From assembly GCF_000626635.1 (NCBI RefSeq), contig NZ_CP007451.1:248001-312000 (forward strand): DNA of 64,000 bases, written 5' to 3'. Position 1 is the first letter of the stretch, and the number at the start of each line of letters is the position of its first letter. Origin of the DNA: Draconibacterium orientale. Lineage in GTDB: Bacteria > Bacteroidota > Bacteroidia > Bacteroidales > Prolixibacteraceae. The translations under genes were made by a program, and so were the position numbers. Under the pieces are notes generated by a model. It was not told the origin of the DNA. It was given only the letters and a program-made list of their open reading frames with translations, and did not search any database. Shown piece after piece: positions 37,745-47,369 of this stretch.

Positions 37745-38782
37745 ATGAAAAGATCAATCCTGGCGCTAAACTTTCTTTTTCTACTAATTGCGAGTTGCCG
37801 CCAAAGTAAAAACATAAACTATACAATTGTTTCCGAAAGCTACATTTCCGACTCAACCCAATACGCCCAATGCCATGCTTCAACAATTATCGAAACCAAC
37901 AACGGACTTTTGGTATCGTTCTTTGCCGGGCCTTACGAGCGGCACCCCGGGGTTAGCATTTACACAGCTGCTTTTGAACGCGAACAATGGCAAAAACCAC
38001 AAAAAGTAACCGATGGCAAAGTTAACACAACGTTGTTCCCAACATGGAATCCGGTTTTGTTCAGAAGTGCAAAAAATCAAATTGACCTTTTCTATAAAGT
38101 TGGCCCCAGTCCAAACGATTGGTGGGGAATGGTTATGCACTCAACCGACGAAGGAAAAACCTGGTCGACACCCGAAAAACTGGCCGACGGAATTTTTGGC
38201 CCTATCCGAAATAAACCGATTCAACTGGCTTCCGGTATAATTCTTAGTCCGTCGAGCACCGAAGAAAGCCACGAGCTTTGGAAATCTCATATTGAACGAT
38301 CAACAGATGGCGGGCAAACGTGGACAAAAATTGCTATTCCTTCACCCGATTCAGTAAAAGTTATTCAGCCCACATTGCTTGTTTATCCCGATGAAAGCAT
38401 ACAGGCACTTTTGCGCAGCAACCAAAATGTTGTGATGCAAAGCTGGTCGTACGACGAAGGAAAAACATGGTCGGAAGTTCAGCCAACAACCATTCCGCAT
38501 CCCAATTCGGGAATCGACGCTATCACGCTTCAGTCAGGAGAAAAGTTATTGGTAAACAATCCATTGCCAGGTGGCGATTCATGGGAGGCCGGACGAAACA
38601 AACTCGATCTTTATTATTCCGCCGACGGAAAATCGTGGCAAACCATCATGCATTTGGAAGACGAAGCAGAAGGCGAATTCAGCTATCCGTGCATTATTCA
38701 AACAACTGACGGGTTAATTCACATTTCGTACACCTACAACCGGCGCAAAATTAAACATGTAGTATTAAGTGCTTCGAACTAG
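37745..38782 (+). CDS. Sialidase-like (BNR/Asp-box) lipoprotein
   Basis: A 345-residue protein with a lipoprotein signal (LLIASC, lipid Cys about residue 19) and four Asp-box turns (STDEGKTWS, STDGGQTWT, SYDEGKTWS, SADGKSWQ), so it is a six-bladed beta-propeller. The blocks LLVSFFAGPYERHPGV, PTWNPVLF, NKPIQLASGIILSPSSTE, IQPTLL, PHPNSGIDAITL and FSYPCIIQTTDGLIHISYTYNRRKIKHVV are those of a sialidase-related family present in bacteria and plants. True sialidase activity is unproven. It probably faces the periplasm or outside. Confidence 0.85.
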   Translation: MKRSILALNFLFLLIASCRQSKNINYTIVSESYISDSTQYAQCHASTIIETNNGLLVSFFAGPYERHPGVSIYTAAFEREQWQKPQKVTDGKVNTTLFPTWNPVLFRSAKNQIDLFYKVGPSPNDWWGMVMHSTDEGKTWSTPEKLADGIFGPIRNKPIQLASGIILSPSSTEESHELWKSHIERSTDGGQTWTKIAIPSPDSVKVIQPTLLVYPDESIQALLRSNQNVVMQSWSYDEGKTWSEVQPTTIPHPNSGIDAITLQSGEKLLVNNPLPGGDSWEAGRNKLDLYYSADGKSWQTIMHLEDEAEGEFSYPCIIQTTDGLIHISYTYNRRKIKHVVLSASN

Positions 38783-38792
38783 AGGGGTATAA

Positions 38793-39260
38793 TCATTCTT
38801 CGGGAATGTATTTTTTTAAACGATCGTAGTAATATTCCTGCTGAAGTTTTGGTAAGTTCTGCTCGAATCCTGTACATGTTCCGGTACTATCAATATAAAC
38901 CTTTAAAAATGCCTTGTTGGTTCGGTATTCCGTATTGCTTTTCGCATCAGAAAGTGCATCGCCAATCTGCCAAACATCAACATCATAATCTCGTTGGCCA
39001 TCCATATCAAATTGTGAAGTTACAGCCGGCTTAATGCTTTTCGAATAACCAACCATCATTCTCTCTGATACTTCGTACACCAAAACTTTTTCACCTTCAT
39101 TGGCGGTATTAATTTCGGTAGGCAGTCCAACTCTTGAATACACTATTTTTTCCTTTTGTCCAACAATACCATGGGACAATGCTTTGTTCGTAATTTTCTT
39201 TTGAAAAGTACAAGCGGCAATCGCAAATAGCATTACTGTTAACAATAGCCAATTTTTCAT
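38793..39260 (-). CDS. Small lipoprotein of unknown function
   Basis: A 155-residue protein with a lipobox (LFAIAACTFQ; lipid Cys about residue 17). The rest is polar with no recognised domain. It is convergent with the sialidase-like gene (10 bp apart), so they probably share a boundary region. I cannot assign a function. Confidence 0.7.
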   Translation of the reverse strand: MKNWLLLTVMLFAIAACTFQKKITNKALSHGIVGQKEKIVYSRVGLPTEINTANEGEKVLVYEVSERMMVGYSKSIKPAVTSQFDMDGQRDYDVDVWQIGDALSDAKSNTEYRTNKAFLKVYIDSTGTCTGFEQNLPKLQQEYYYDRLKKYIPEE

Positions 39261-39454
39261 TTGGTAAGTTTAATCGTTTATTAATAGCCTACAAATTAAA
39301 CACAACCATTAATATTAACTCAAACATTTTAGCTGTTTATTACGAATTTGTTTTTTTTCGAATAAGAATTGAACCTTCGGAAACAATTAGTCCACAAAGT
39401 GTCCTGTTTTACATTATAAAAGGTAAGCAGTATTGCTTTTTGCCTCAACATTCC

Positions 39455-39865
39455 AGCTCATTACTTCTAATTCTGAGCTCAGAGCTCAATTGAAGTACCT
39501 TTTATATTCTATTTTGAAGTTCGGAGCTCAAAGTTTGAAGTTATTAGGTACCTCCCCCTACATCATTTCCTAATTCTTTAAGATAAAAGCTATTTATTTT
39601 AAGCTCTGAGCTCAAAGTTAGCAGCTCAGAAGTCCCCCCTCCCTACTTCATTTCTAAAATCATTAAGTTCGGAGCTCATTGTTTGCAGCTCTGAAGTCCC
39701 CTCTTCAAGCTATTTCCTCGGTATTTGAAGCTCTGAGCTTCTTCTTTAAAGCTATTTTCTCCTTACATTAAGCTTTTAAGTGGGAGTAGGTACTTCCGAG
39801 GTGGGTCAGGGTACCTCGGAGGTGGGTGGGAGTACCTCTGAGGTAGGGGTAGGAACTTCGGAAGT
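39455..39865. repeat. Array of 20 phased 11-bp palindrome-like sites with 21-bp period
   Basis: Eleven-base units of the form A-(G/C)-Y-T-C-N-G-A-R-(C/G)-T or eroded versions start at 39455, 39476, 39497, 39518, 39539, 39560, 39581, 39602, 39623, 39645, 39666, 39687, 39708, 39729, 39750, 39771, 39792, 39813, 39834 and 39855. All steps are 21 bp except one of 22. Several are perfect palindromes (AGCTCAGAGCT, AGCTCTGAGCT, ACCTCTGAGGT, ACCTCGGAGGT, ACTTCGGAAGT) with paired changes in both arms. No gene is present in 39261-40074 outside this array. Spacing of two helical turns suggests ordered protein binding; function unknown. Confidence 0.85.
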
Positions 39866-40023
39866 GGGTTGATAAAGTTCTAAACTAATCTATTGAAGTT
39901 GCTTACTCCAATTAAAAATAAATTAAGCCGTTGAAGCGACTAAAAGTTGGAATAGTTGATAAACAATAACAACGCTATCATTTTGTTACAGCAAACAGAA
40001 AAGTGAAACTATGAACGCGCCAC

Positions 40024-40054
40024 TTTGTACTTTAAACAATGAAGCGTATTTTTG
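40024..40054 (+). promoter_or_regulatory. Consensus Bacteroidota promoter of mutS2
   Basis: TTTG at 40024-40027, exactly 19 bases, then TATTTTTG at 40047-40054: a perfect TTTG-N19-TAnnTTTG match, about 20 bases before the mutS2 ATG at 40075. Confidence 0.8.
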
Positions 40055-40074
40055 CAGCTGATTAAGAAAAGGCT

Positions 40075-42566
40075 ATGCAAAACATTTATCCAAATAATTT
40101 CGAGGCAAAAATTGGTTTCGACCGCATTCGCGAAATGCTCACCAACAAGTGCATCAGCACCATGGGAGACGAGTGGGTGCAGGAAATGCATTTTCAAACG
40201 GGGTACGACACCATTTTGCAACAACTGAATGAGGTGAATGAATTTTGCCGAATCGTCCGCGAATTCGATAGTTTTCCGGCTACGCATTTTTACGACCTGC
40301 GCGAGGCTTTGCAAAAAATCCGACTGGAAGGCCGCTTCCTCGAACCCGAAGAATTGTTCGATTTGAAACGCTCGCTGGAATCCGTTCGTGCCATCGTTAA
40401 TTTCTTTTCGAAACAGGAAGATGAAGTCTTCCCTATCCTGAAACAGAAAACATCGCGCGTGCAGGTGTTTCCGTACATCTACGACCGCATTGATGTAATC
40501 ATCAATAAATTTGGAAAAATTCGCGACAACGCATCGCCCGAGCTGGCACAAACCCGCCGCAGCATTATGAATATGCAGTCGAACATGTCGAAACGATTGC
40601 ATGCCATTTTAAAACAGGCACAAAAAGATGGTTGGGTAGATGAAGATGCGTCGGTATCGATCCGCGACGGGCGTGCCGTTATTCCTGTTGCGGCTGCCAA
40701 CAAACGTAAACTAAAAGGTATTGTTTACGATGAGTCGGCCACCGGAAAAACCTCGTATGTTGAGCCCAACGAAATTGTTGAAATGAACAACGAAATCCGC
40801 GAACTGGAATATGCCGAACGCCGCGAGATCATTAAAATACTCACCAATTTTGCCAACGATATCCGTCCTTACCTAGAGGAGCTGGCGTATTCGTACGATT
40901 TCCTTGGCGAAATGGATTTTATCAGAGCAAAAGCCTTGCTGGCCGTTGAATTTGATGCCATCCGCCCCGAATTTAAAGAGGAGCCAATTGTTGAATGGTA
41001 CAACGCCATTCATCCGCTGCTTTTAAAAACGTTACAAAAGGAAAACCGGAAAATTGTTCCGCTCGATATAAAACTTACCGACGAGAAACATATTTTACTC
41101 ATCTCAGGACCAAACGCCGGAGGTAAATCAGTTTGCCTGAAAACCACAGGATTACTACAATACATGCTGCAATGTGGTTTGCTTATTCCGGTGAACGAAG
41201 CCAGCCGCACCGGAGTTTTCGAGCAACTTTTTATCGATATTGGCGACGAGCAGTCGATGGAAAACGACCTGAGTACTTACAGTTCGCACCTGATGAACAT
41301 GAAACATTTTGTGCGCAACTGTAACGAAAAAACGCTGATTCTGATTGATGAATTTGGTACCGGGACTGAGCCGATGCTGGGTGGCGCCATTGCCGAATCG
41401 ATTCTGGAAAAGTTAACTGAGCTCGGCACTTTTGGTGTAATTACCACACACTACACCAATCTGAAACACTTTGCCTCGTCGGCCGAGGGGATAATAAACG
41501 GCGCCATGCTTTACGATTCGCAGCATATGAATCCTTTGTTTAAACTGGACATTGGCAAACCGGGCAGTTCGTTTGCTTTCGAAATTGCACGAAAAATAGG
41601 ATTACCCGAAGATATTTTGGAACAAGCCACCGAAAAAGTGGGAAAAGACCATATTGATTTCGACCGCAACCTGCGCAAAATTAACCGCGACAAACGCTAC
41701 TGGGAAACCAAACGAATGAAGATTCGCAAAGTGGAAAAAATTATCGACGACACGGCGGAAACCTACGAATCGGAATTGCAGGAAATACAAAAGCAGCGGA
41801 AAGAAATTCTGAAAAAAGCCAAAGAAGAAGCCGATGCCTTGCTGAAAGGTGTTAACAAGCGAATTGAAAACACCATCCAGGAAATAAAAAAAGCACAGGC
41901 CGATAAGGAAAAACAAAAGAAGCACGCGCCAAACTGAGCGATCTGAAAAAAGATATCGACCGCAAAACAACGGGCAACGATTCGCAGATCTCGAAAAAGA
42001 TGGAGAAGTTACGCCAACGCGAAGACAACCGGAACAAGCACCGTCCCGATGAGTCGAAAAAGCCGTTAAGCAAAGAAAAGCTGGAGAAAAGTATTGAAAT
42101 GCGCCCCGGCGATAAAGTGAGAATAAAGGGGCAAGATACCATTGGCGACCTTATTGAAATTAACGAAAAAAATGCGGTGGTTGCTTTTGGCCAGCTGATG
42201 ACAACAATACCAAGTAAAAACCTGGAACGAATCAGTAATAACGAAGCTAAAAAGCTGGATAAAAACCGCGGCGGAAGAGCATCGGTTCTCACCGAAGGTT
42301 TCTCGGAGCGCCGCCTGAGTTTTAAACCCGAAATTGATATTCGCGGGCAAAGAGCTGATGAAGCAATCTCTAAAATCACAGCGTTTATTGATGAAGCAAT
42401 AATGTTTGAATCGGGTCAACTTCGAATCCTCCATGGAAAAGGGAATGGAATTCTTAGACAAATTATTCGCGATTACCTGCGCTCGGAACCCATGGTTCGT
42501 AGCTACAAAGACGAGCATGTTGACTTTGGCGGCGCGGGAATTACAGTCGTTAATTTAGCCTTATAA
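40075..42566 (+). CDS. mutS2: MutS2 (ribosome-rescue/anti-recombination) protein, with a single-base frameshift
   Basis: About 830 residues if joined. The MutS core ATPase (ISGPNAGGKSVCLKTTG; Walker B LILIDEFGTGTEP; THYTNLKHF) and a long coiled coil are in the first frame. The first frame stops at about 41937; adding one A in the A-run at about 41909-41913 restores TKEARAKLSDLKKDID and continues to the KOW-like part and a C-terminal Smr domain (DIRGQRADEAISK, LHGKGNGILRQ). MutS2 senses collided ribosomes and limits recombination. The remaining sequence is well conserved, so assembly error is likely. Confidence 0.92.
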
Positions 42567-42636
42567 AGCAGCTAGTTCCGTACATTTATCAAAAATGCAA
42601 TCAGCGTTTTCAGCGAAATCTGCGAGAAAAATAATT

Positions 42637-43330
42637 ATGAAAACCAACTTCAAAGTAATAGCATTTGATGCCGACGACACCCTCTGGGTAAACGAAACCT
42701 TCTTCCGCGAAACCGAGAAAAAGTTTTGTGCTTTGTTATCCGATTTCAGTACTTCGCATGAGACAATGGAAGTGCTTTATGCCACCGAACTACAAAACCT
42801 GGAAGATTACGGTTACGGCACCAAAGGATTTGTTCTTTCGATGCTAGAAACTGCCTTGAAAATTACCGGAAACAAAGTACCTCAACAAACTTTGGAGCAA
42901 ATTATCGAGCTTGGTAAAAAAACAAATCAATCAGCCGGTAGAACTGCTCCATGGCGTTATTGAAACGCTGGAATATTTGCAACAAAAGGGCTACAAATTA
43001 ATTGTTGCTACAAAAGGAGATTTGCTCGACCAGGAACGAAAACTGCAAAAATCGAAACTGGAAAAATATTTCCACCATGTGGAAGTGATGAGCAACAAAA
43101 AAGTTGCCGATTACCAAAAACTCATCAACCACCTGGAAATTGAGCCGGAGGATTTTCTGATGATCGGGAATTCGTATAAATCAGATATTGATCCGGTACT
43201 GCAACTCGGTGGCTTTGGCCTGCATATTCCGTTTCATATTACCTGGATTCACGAAAAAGCGGAAGAAATGGAAGAACACCCGAACTGGATAAAACTGCAA
43301 ACCATCGGGGAGGTTAAAAACCTTATTTAA
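42637..43330 (+). CDS. HAD-superfamily hydrolase, with a single-base frameshift
   Basis: Starts MKTNFKVIAFDADDTLW, the HAD nucleophile motif DxD, and ends with motif IV (FLMIGNSYKSDIDPVL). The frame breaks in a seven-A run at 42916-42922; dropping one A joins IIELGKK to QINQPVELLHGVIETLEYL. It gives a 230-residue haloacid dehalogenase-type phosphatase, substrate unknown. The start at 42637 is chosen because an earlier in-frame ATG at 42595 would add a tail unlike the family. Confidence 0.85.
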
Positions 43331-43386
43331 TTACTTATTTTAAATCATTGGCAGGAATTGTATATTGCAAAAAAATAGCAATTACC

Positions 43387-45240
43387 ATGAAATATACATT
43401 TCTAATAATCCTGTTTTCCTGGCTGTTTACCTTTACAATGCAGGCTTCGGCCTCGGCATCTCCGAACGATACCACTTATATTTTTCTGAAAGATTACGGC
43501 TTATACAAAACACGGAAAAACAATGCCATAAAATACTTCTACCAAGCACTGGAAGACCTGAATACCGATCAACCAAAAGTACTGGTATTCTCCACAGGCA
43601 CCTATCATTTTTATCCCGACGGTTGCGAAACCAGTGTTTACTACCAGGCAAACACCTTAAATGCAAGTCCGAAAGTTTGTGCATTTCATTTTGAGAGTAT
43701 AAAAAACCTGGTAATCGACGGGCGCGGCAGCCACCTGATCTTTCACCAGGAAATGCAGCCCTTTACCTTCGAAAATTGTGAAAACATTACCCTTAAAAAC
43801 CTTACTATTGATTGGGAACAACCAGTTATTGCCCAGGCCGAAGTTCTCCGGGCGACCGACCTTTATATTGATATTGCCCTTAATCCCAAAGAAACTCCCT
43901 ATCATTTAGAGGAAGGAAAGATCTATTTTGATGTGGGAAATGGCCGGACCAATGAATGGAAAGAGACACTGGAGTTCGACCGAAACGGCAGGTACATTGT
44001 ACCTGGCACCGGCGATATACCTTGTTTGGGAGAAGACTGGGAGGCTTATACAGCCGAGGCTAGCATGCCGGGGATTGTACGCCTTCATTTTAACTTTAAA
44101 CGCAAGCCCCAAATTGGGAATTTCCTTATAATGCAACACGCCACACCTACACATGCAGGTGTTTTTATTTCAGAATCGGAGAACATTACGGTTGAAAATA
44201 CCAGGTTGTATCATGCTGCCGGCTCGGGTATATTAGCGCAATACAGCAAAAATCTGGAGTTCGACCGGTACCAGGCAATTCCCAACCGTTCTAAAATACG
44301 TTACTTTGGAGGAGGCTTTGATGGCTTACGGATAGTAAATTGCCAGGGCAACGTTTGGGTTAACAATTGCACTTTCGAGGGGCTGGTTAATGAACCGGTT
44401 CATGTTTACGGCATCAGCGTTCGTGTTGACGAAATTTTATCGGAAAACGAGGTGAAATGCAGCTTCCTGGATAAACAAAGTGAGATTCAGAATTGGGCTC
44501 GTCGGGGAGATCTGGTAAATTTTATCGGAGCGACTACTACGAACACGGTTAAAACGGTAAACCCAATTAATGAAGAACATTTTTCATTACAGTTGGAACA
44601 ACCGATACCAACAAACCTGCAAGCCGGAGCTATTATTGAAAATCTGAGCTGGACACCTGACCTGACCATTAAGAACAGTAACTTTAAAAGTAGCCGGGCC
44701 AGTGGAATGGTGCTGGCTACACCCGGAAAAGTTGTAATCGAAAACAATACATTTGAATCGAGCGGAAGTGCCATACTTATTGCCGGCGATGCCAATACCT
44801 CGCTTCAAACAGGCGGCGTAACCGATGTATCCATTTCGGGCAATATATTTACATCGTTATGCCATACAAGTACTTACCGGTACAACGAGGCTATTATTTC
44901 CATTAACCCAGTAATTCCTGCTTTACATGATAATACTCCGGCTTATCACCGCAACATCAACATTCAGCATAACCAGTTTAATGCATTCGATTATCCACTA
45001 CTTTATGCGCTTTCTGTTAAAGAATTAACATTTACGGGTAACACCATAAGCCGAAGTTACGATTTTTCGCCATTTCACAACCGGCTTTATACCTTTAGCC
45101 TTGAGTATTGCAAAAATGTTGAGATTACGGCTAATAACATTTCGGATGACCTGCTGGGGAAAACTATTTATTTGAAAAAGACCCTGGAGAATCAATTAAA
45201 AACGGATATGGACTCCATCGCTACCACCGAAAAGAACTGA
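43387..45240 (+). CDS. Secreted right-handed beta-helix protein, GH110-like
   Basis: About 617 residues with a signal peptide (MKYTFLIILFSWLFTF..ASA). Repeated short beta-turn units (ENITLKNLTIDW, ENITVENTRLYHAAGSGILAQ, NVWVNNCTFEGL, VTDVSISGNIFTS) give a parallel beta-helix. The order of blocks resembles GH110 alpha-1,3-galactosidases as I recall them, but the region where those have a DDA-N-HG active-site stretch reads LVNEPVHVYG, so the specificity or activity could differ. Start is set by the signal peptide; an in-frame TTG lies further upstream. It may act on host- or plant-derived glycans. Confidence 0.75.
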   Translation: MKYTFLIILFSWLFTFTMQASASASPNDTTYIFLKDYGLYKTRKNNAIKYFYQALEDLNTDQPKVLVFSTGTYHFYPDGCETSVYYQANTLNASPKVCAFHFESIKNLVIDGRGSHLIFHQEMQPFTFENCENITLKNLTIDWEQPVIAQAEVLRATDLYIDIALNPKETPYHLEEGKIYFDVGNGRTNEWKETLEFDRNGRYIVPGTGDIPCLGEDWEAYTAEASMPGIVRLHFNFKRKPQIGNFLIMQHATPTHAGVFISESENITVENTRLYHAAGSGILAQYSKNLEFDRYQAIPNRSKIRYFGGGFDGLRIVNCQGNVWVNNCTFEGLVNEPVHVYGISVRVDEILSENEVKCSFLDKQSEIQNWARRGDLVNFIGATTTNTVKTVNPINEEHFSLQLEQPIPTNLQAGAIIENLSWTPDLTIKNSNFKSSRASGMVLATPGKVVIENNTFESSGSAILIAGDANTSLQTGGVTDVSISGNIFTSLCHTSTYRYNEAIISINPVIPALHDNTPAYHRNINIQHNQFNAFDYPLLYALSVKELTFTGNTISRSYDFSPFHNRLYTFSLEYCKNVEITANNISDDLLGKTIYLKKTLENQLKTDMDSIATTEKN

Positions 45241-45344
45241 TTACTTAGCAACAACTTCATAAAAACTGATTAACACCGTAAAATAAGCGGAATCGAGTGT
45301 TGCCATTGCTACTTTTTCTCTTATTGTTTATACTTTTGCAGCCA

Positions 45345-45471
45345 GACATAATAATCGAAAAATATTAAAATACTGTTGTGATCCATTCCCTGAATGGTAC
45401 TACATTTTCAGTACACTTTTTGAAGTGGTTTGTAAATACAAAACCGTTCATGCAGATGAACGGTTTTTTTT
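45345..45471 (+). ncRNA. Candidate small RNA with promoter, stem-loops and terminator
   Basis: A TACTTTTG -7 box at 45331-45338 would start a transcript near 45345. It contains a nested hairpin: CCATTC-CCT-GAATGG (45383-45397) inside an outer TACTG/CAGTA pair (45371-45375 with 45409-45413). It ends at a strong terminator AACCGTTCAT-GCAG-ATGAACGGTT with seven or more T (45442-45471). The -33 box is weak (TTG with 22-base spacing). I do not recognise the family. Confidence 0.4.
45441..45471 (+). terminator. Rho-independent terminator of the candidate small RNA
   Basis: Ten-bp arms AACCGTTCAT/ATGAACGGTT around GCAG, followed by at least seven T. It lies 200 bases after the beta-helix gene, so it may terminate that transcript or a separate RNA. 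Confidence 0.9.
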
Positions 45472-46607
45472 ATTCTGGCCCCTCTATAATATCATGTGAA
45501 TTCGATACCTCCCCAAGCTTTATTAACATAACATTAAAGTTGAGATAAAAAGAAAGGGTAGAACTTAAGGACGCTTTTTAGTGATGATTGATAATTTACA
45601 AACCCCTTTATACAAAACCAATCAAATTAGAAGTCGTTCTACCCTGTTATACAAACCCTATATTTTTATTTTCCTAATTTGTTCTGCTAATAGCAATCGA
45701 TGTTCCAAAAACATCTATCTCTTCATTTACTGATAGTTAAGCAGACCACACTTATTACCCATAGTCTCATCTTGGGACATTTTTCTCTATTTAGAACTCA
45801 AATGAACCACTCACTCTTTTCTGGTTTGCAAATTTTTGGATGAAAATACTTGGGAAGAAATACAGGTTGAAAGAAATGGACTGTTATAAAACAAAAGGCA
45901 ACTCAACAGTTGCCTTTGTATATTTTCTTACGTCCTAGTAAGATGTAAAAGAATTGTGCCTTATTTAAACTAAATCGTTTATGTTGAATTGAAAAAGGTA
46001 TTTGAATAACCCCCTGATCAATTTTCATCTTCCCAACAACAATTTGTTCGATCGTTGTTAATCAAAATTACAAATACGATTACAAAAAACCTTGGAACGA
46101 CCCGCTTTTTCAGCCTATTTCAGCAAACTGCCTAGAATTCGATAGGCGTTTTTAACATCGCGATAAGTTAATTTATCCTACGTTTTATACTCATATAAAT
46201 TAAAATATCTACACCAAAGGAATGCGGCGTAACAATAAACCTTTTTCACCGAACTTTCCGTTTGCGCTTTTCGAATCATCTTTTAATTCAACCGAGAACA
46301 AAGCCCCTGGGTAAATAGATAAAAAATTTAAAAGCGCAATTGCAAAGTACCTGGAAATACAAACCTTCCTGCGCCGCTTTGCTGTTAATTTTAATGTAAA
46401 TCCACACGGTTAAAGAATCGGTGAAAAACATAAGCATAAAACAGTACTAAAATCTTATTGATTTGACCTGTTTAAATGGATAAAAGAACGAGGCTTGAAA
46501 CATAATTTTGTAATATGTCATCAAAAACAGACGAACAAATGCCTTATTCTCTTAAAAAAGAACCAGTTAAAACACAGGTAAAACAAAAAGTTATTAACAG
46601 GTTGCAG

Positions 46608-46641
46608 CAAAAAAAATCCACCAGAAAACTCTGATGGATTT
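46608..46641 (-). terminator. Terminator of tRNA-Ser
   Basis: On the minus strand AATCCATCAGAG pairs with CTGGTGGATT and is followed by a T-run, immediately after the tRNA 3' end. Confidence 0.85.
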
Positions 46642-46643
46642 TG

Positions 46644-46728
46644 CGGAGAGAGAGGGATTCGAACCCCCGGTACCTCGCGGTACAACGGTTTTCAAGACCG
46701 CCGCATTCGACCACTCTGCCATCTCTCC
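46644..46728 (-). tRNA. tRNA-Ser (UGA anticodon)
   Basis: An 85-base cloverleaf on the minus strand: acceptor GGAGAGA/TCTCTCC, anticodon loop CTTGAAA with UGA, a long variable arm (TACCGCGAGGTA region) and T-loop GGTTCGAATCC. The long variable arm is the class II (Ser) signature. CCA is not encoded. Confidence 0.95.
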
Positions 46729-47012
46729 GAATGCGCTGCAAAAGTAGATTAATTTTTCAAAGTACAAAACACTTTTCAATAAAAATTTCAGAAATTACTT
46801 AAAAAAAAAGGGTGCCAGGGTTTGGTTTTTTAAAACATATTTATGAATTTAGCTAAAACTTAAAAAAGTTCTCTGAAACGCTTGATTTTACTGAATGTTT
46901 GACGAATTTTAACCCTTGAAAGAGTAGATAGATTCTGAATATTCTTTATAAAGTACATAGAACTAAGTTATTTATTTTCAATCACTTAATTAATTATTTA
47001 AAATTTTGCCTT

Positions 47013-47285
47013 ATGAACAAAGCTCAATTACTTGATGCGATGGCCGAAAAAGCAGGCCTCAGTAAAGCTGATGCTAAAAAAGCTCTTGATGCATTTGTAG
47101 GTGCTACTACAGACGCTCTTAAAGCTGGAGACCGTGTTGCACTTATTGGATTCGGCTCTTTCTCTGTTTCAGAACGTGGTGCCAGAACTGGTAGAAATCC
47201 TCAAACAGGAAAAGAAATTACAATTCCAGCTAAAAAAGTTGTTAAATTTAAAGCTGGTGCTGAATTAGCAGATGCTGTATCGTAA
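47013..47285 (+). CDS. DNA-binding protein HU
   Basis: A 90-residue HU/IHF-family protein: [48 protein letters not shown] (the DNA-binding arm) and a [15 protein letters not shown] tail. It bends and compacts DNA. A terminator follows at 47315-47341. Full length. Confidence 0.96.
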   Translation: MNKAQLLDAMAEKAGLSKADAKKALDAFVGATTDALKAGDRVALIGFGSFSVSERGARTGRNPQTGKEITIPAKKVVKFKAGAELADAVS

Positions 47286-47314
47286 CGAAATACGAGTAGG
47301 TAAAAAAACTGATT

Positions 47315-47341
47315 AAAGGGAAGCCAAATGCTTCCCTTTTT
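47315..47341 (+). terminator. HU gene terminator
   Basis: AAAGGGAAGC-CAAAT-GCTTCCCTTT hairpin followed by T. Confidence 0.9.
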
Positions 47342-47369
47342 CTTTTAACAACATCAATCTTGAGCTAAA

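Larger units (their letters stand above)
45241..46643. other. Gene-free region with a possible small RNA and hairpins
   Basis: No protein gene is convincing. A promoter-like TACTTTTG (45331-45338) and a terminator at 45441-45471 bracket a possible small RNA. GGGTAGAAC (45555-45563) and GTTCTACCC (45636-45644) form an inverted pair about 72 bases apart. A perfect 10-bp hairpin AAAGGCAACT/AGTTGCCTTT lies at 45894-45917. A minus-strand open stretch (46212-46409) has no ATG. Confidence 0.6.

Noticed and set aside
39455-39865. CRISPR array or protein-coding repeat gene
   Set aside because: The spacers are only about 10 bases and themselves similar, so not CRISPR. A frame encoding TSEVG heptads exists from 39780 to 39872 but has an in-frame stop just upstream (39777) and only a GTG start, so I do not call it a gene.
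45555-45644. Inverted GGGTAGAAC/GTTCTACCC pair as ends of a tiny mobile element
   Set aside because: Only 9 bp match and no target duplication is visible.
46212-46409. A minus-strand open stretch of about 66 codons
   Set aside because: There is no ATG start and no recognisable domain. It could be the eroded end of an old gene, but chance is enough in AT-rich DNA.
45241-46643. tmRNA or RNase P RNA in the large gap
   Set aside because: No typical tRNA-like ends or the conserved RNase P boxes were found.
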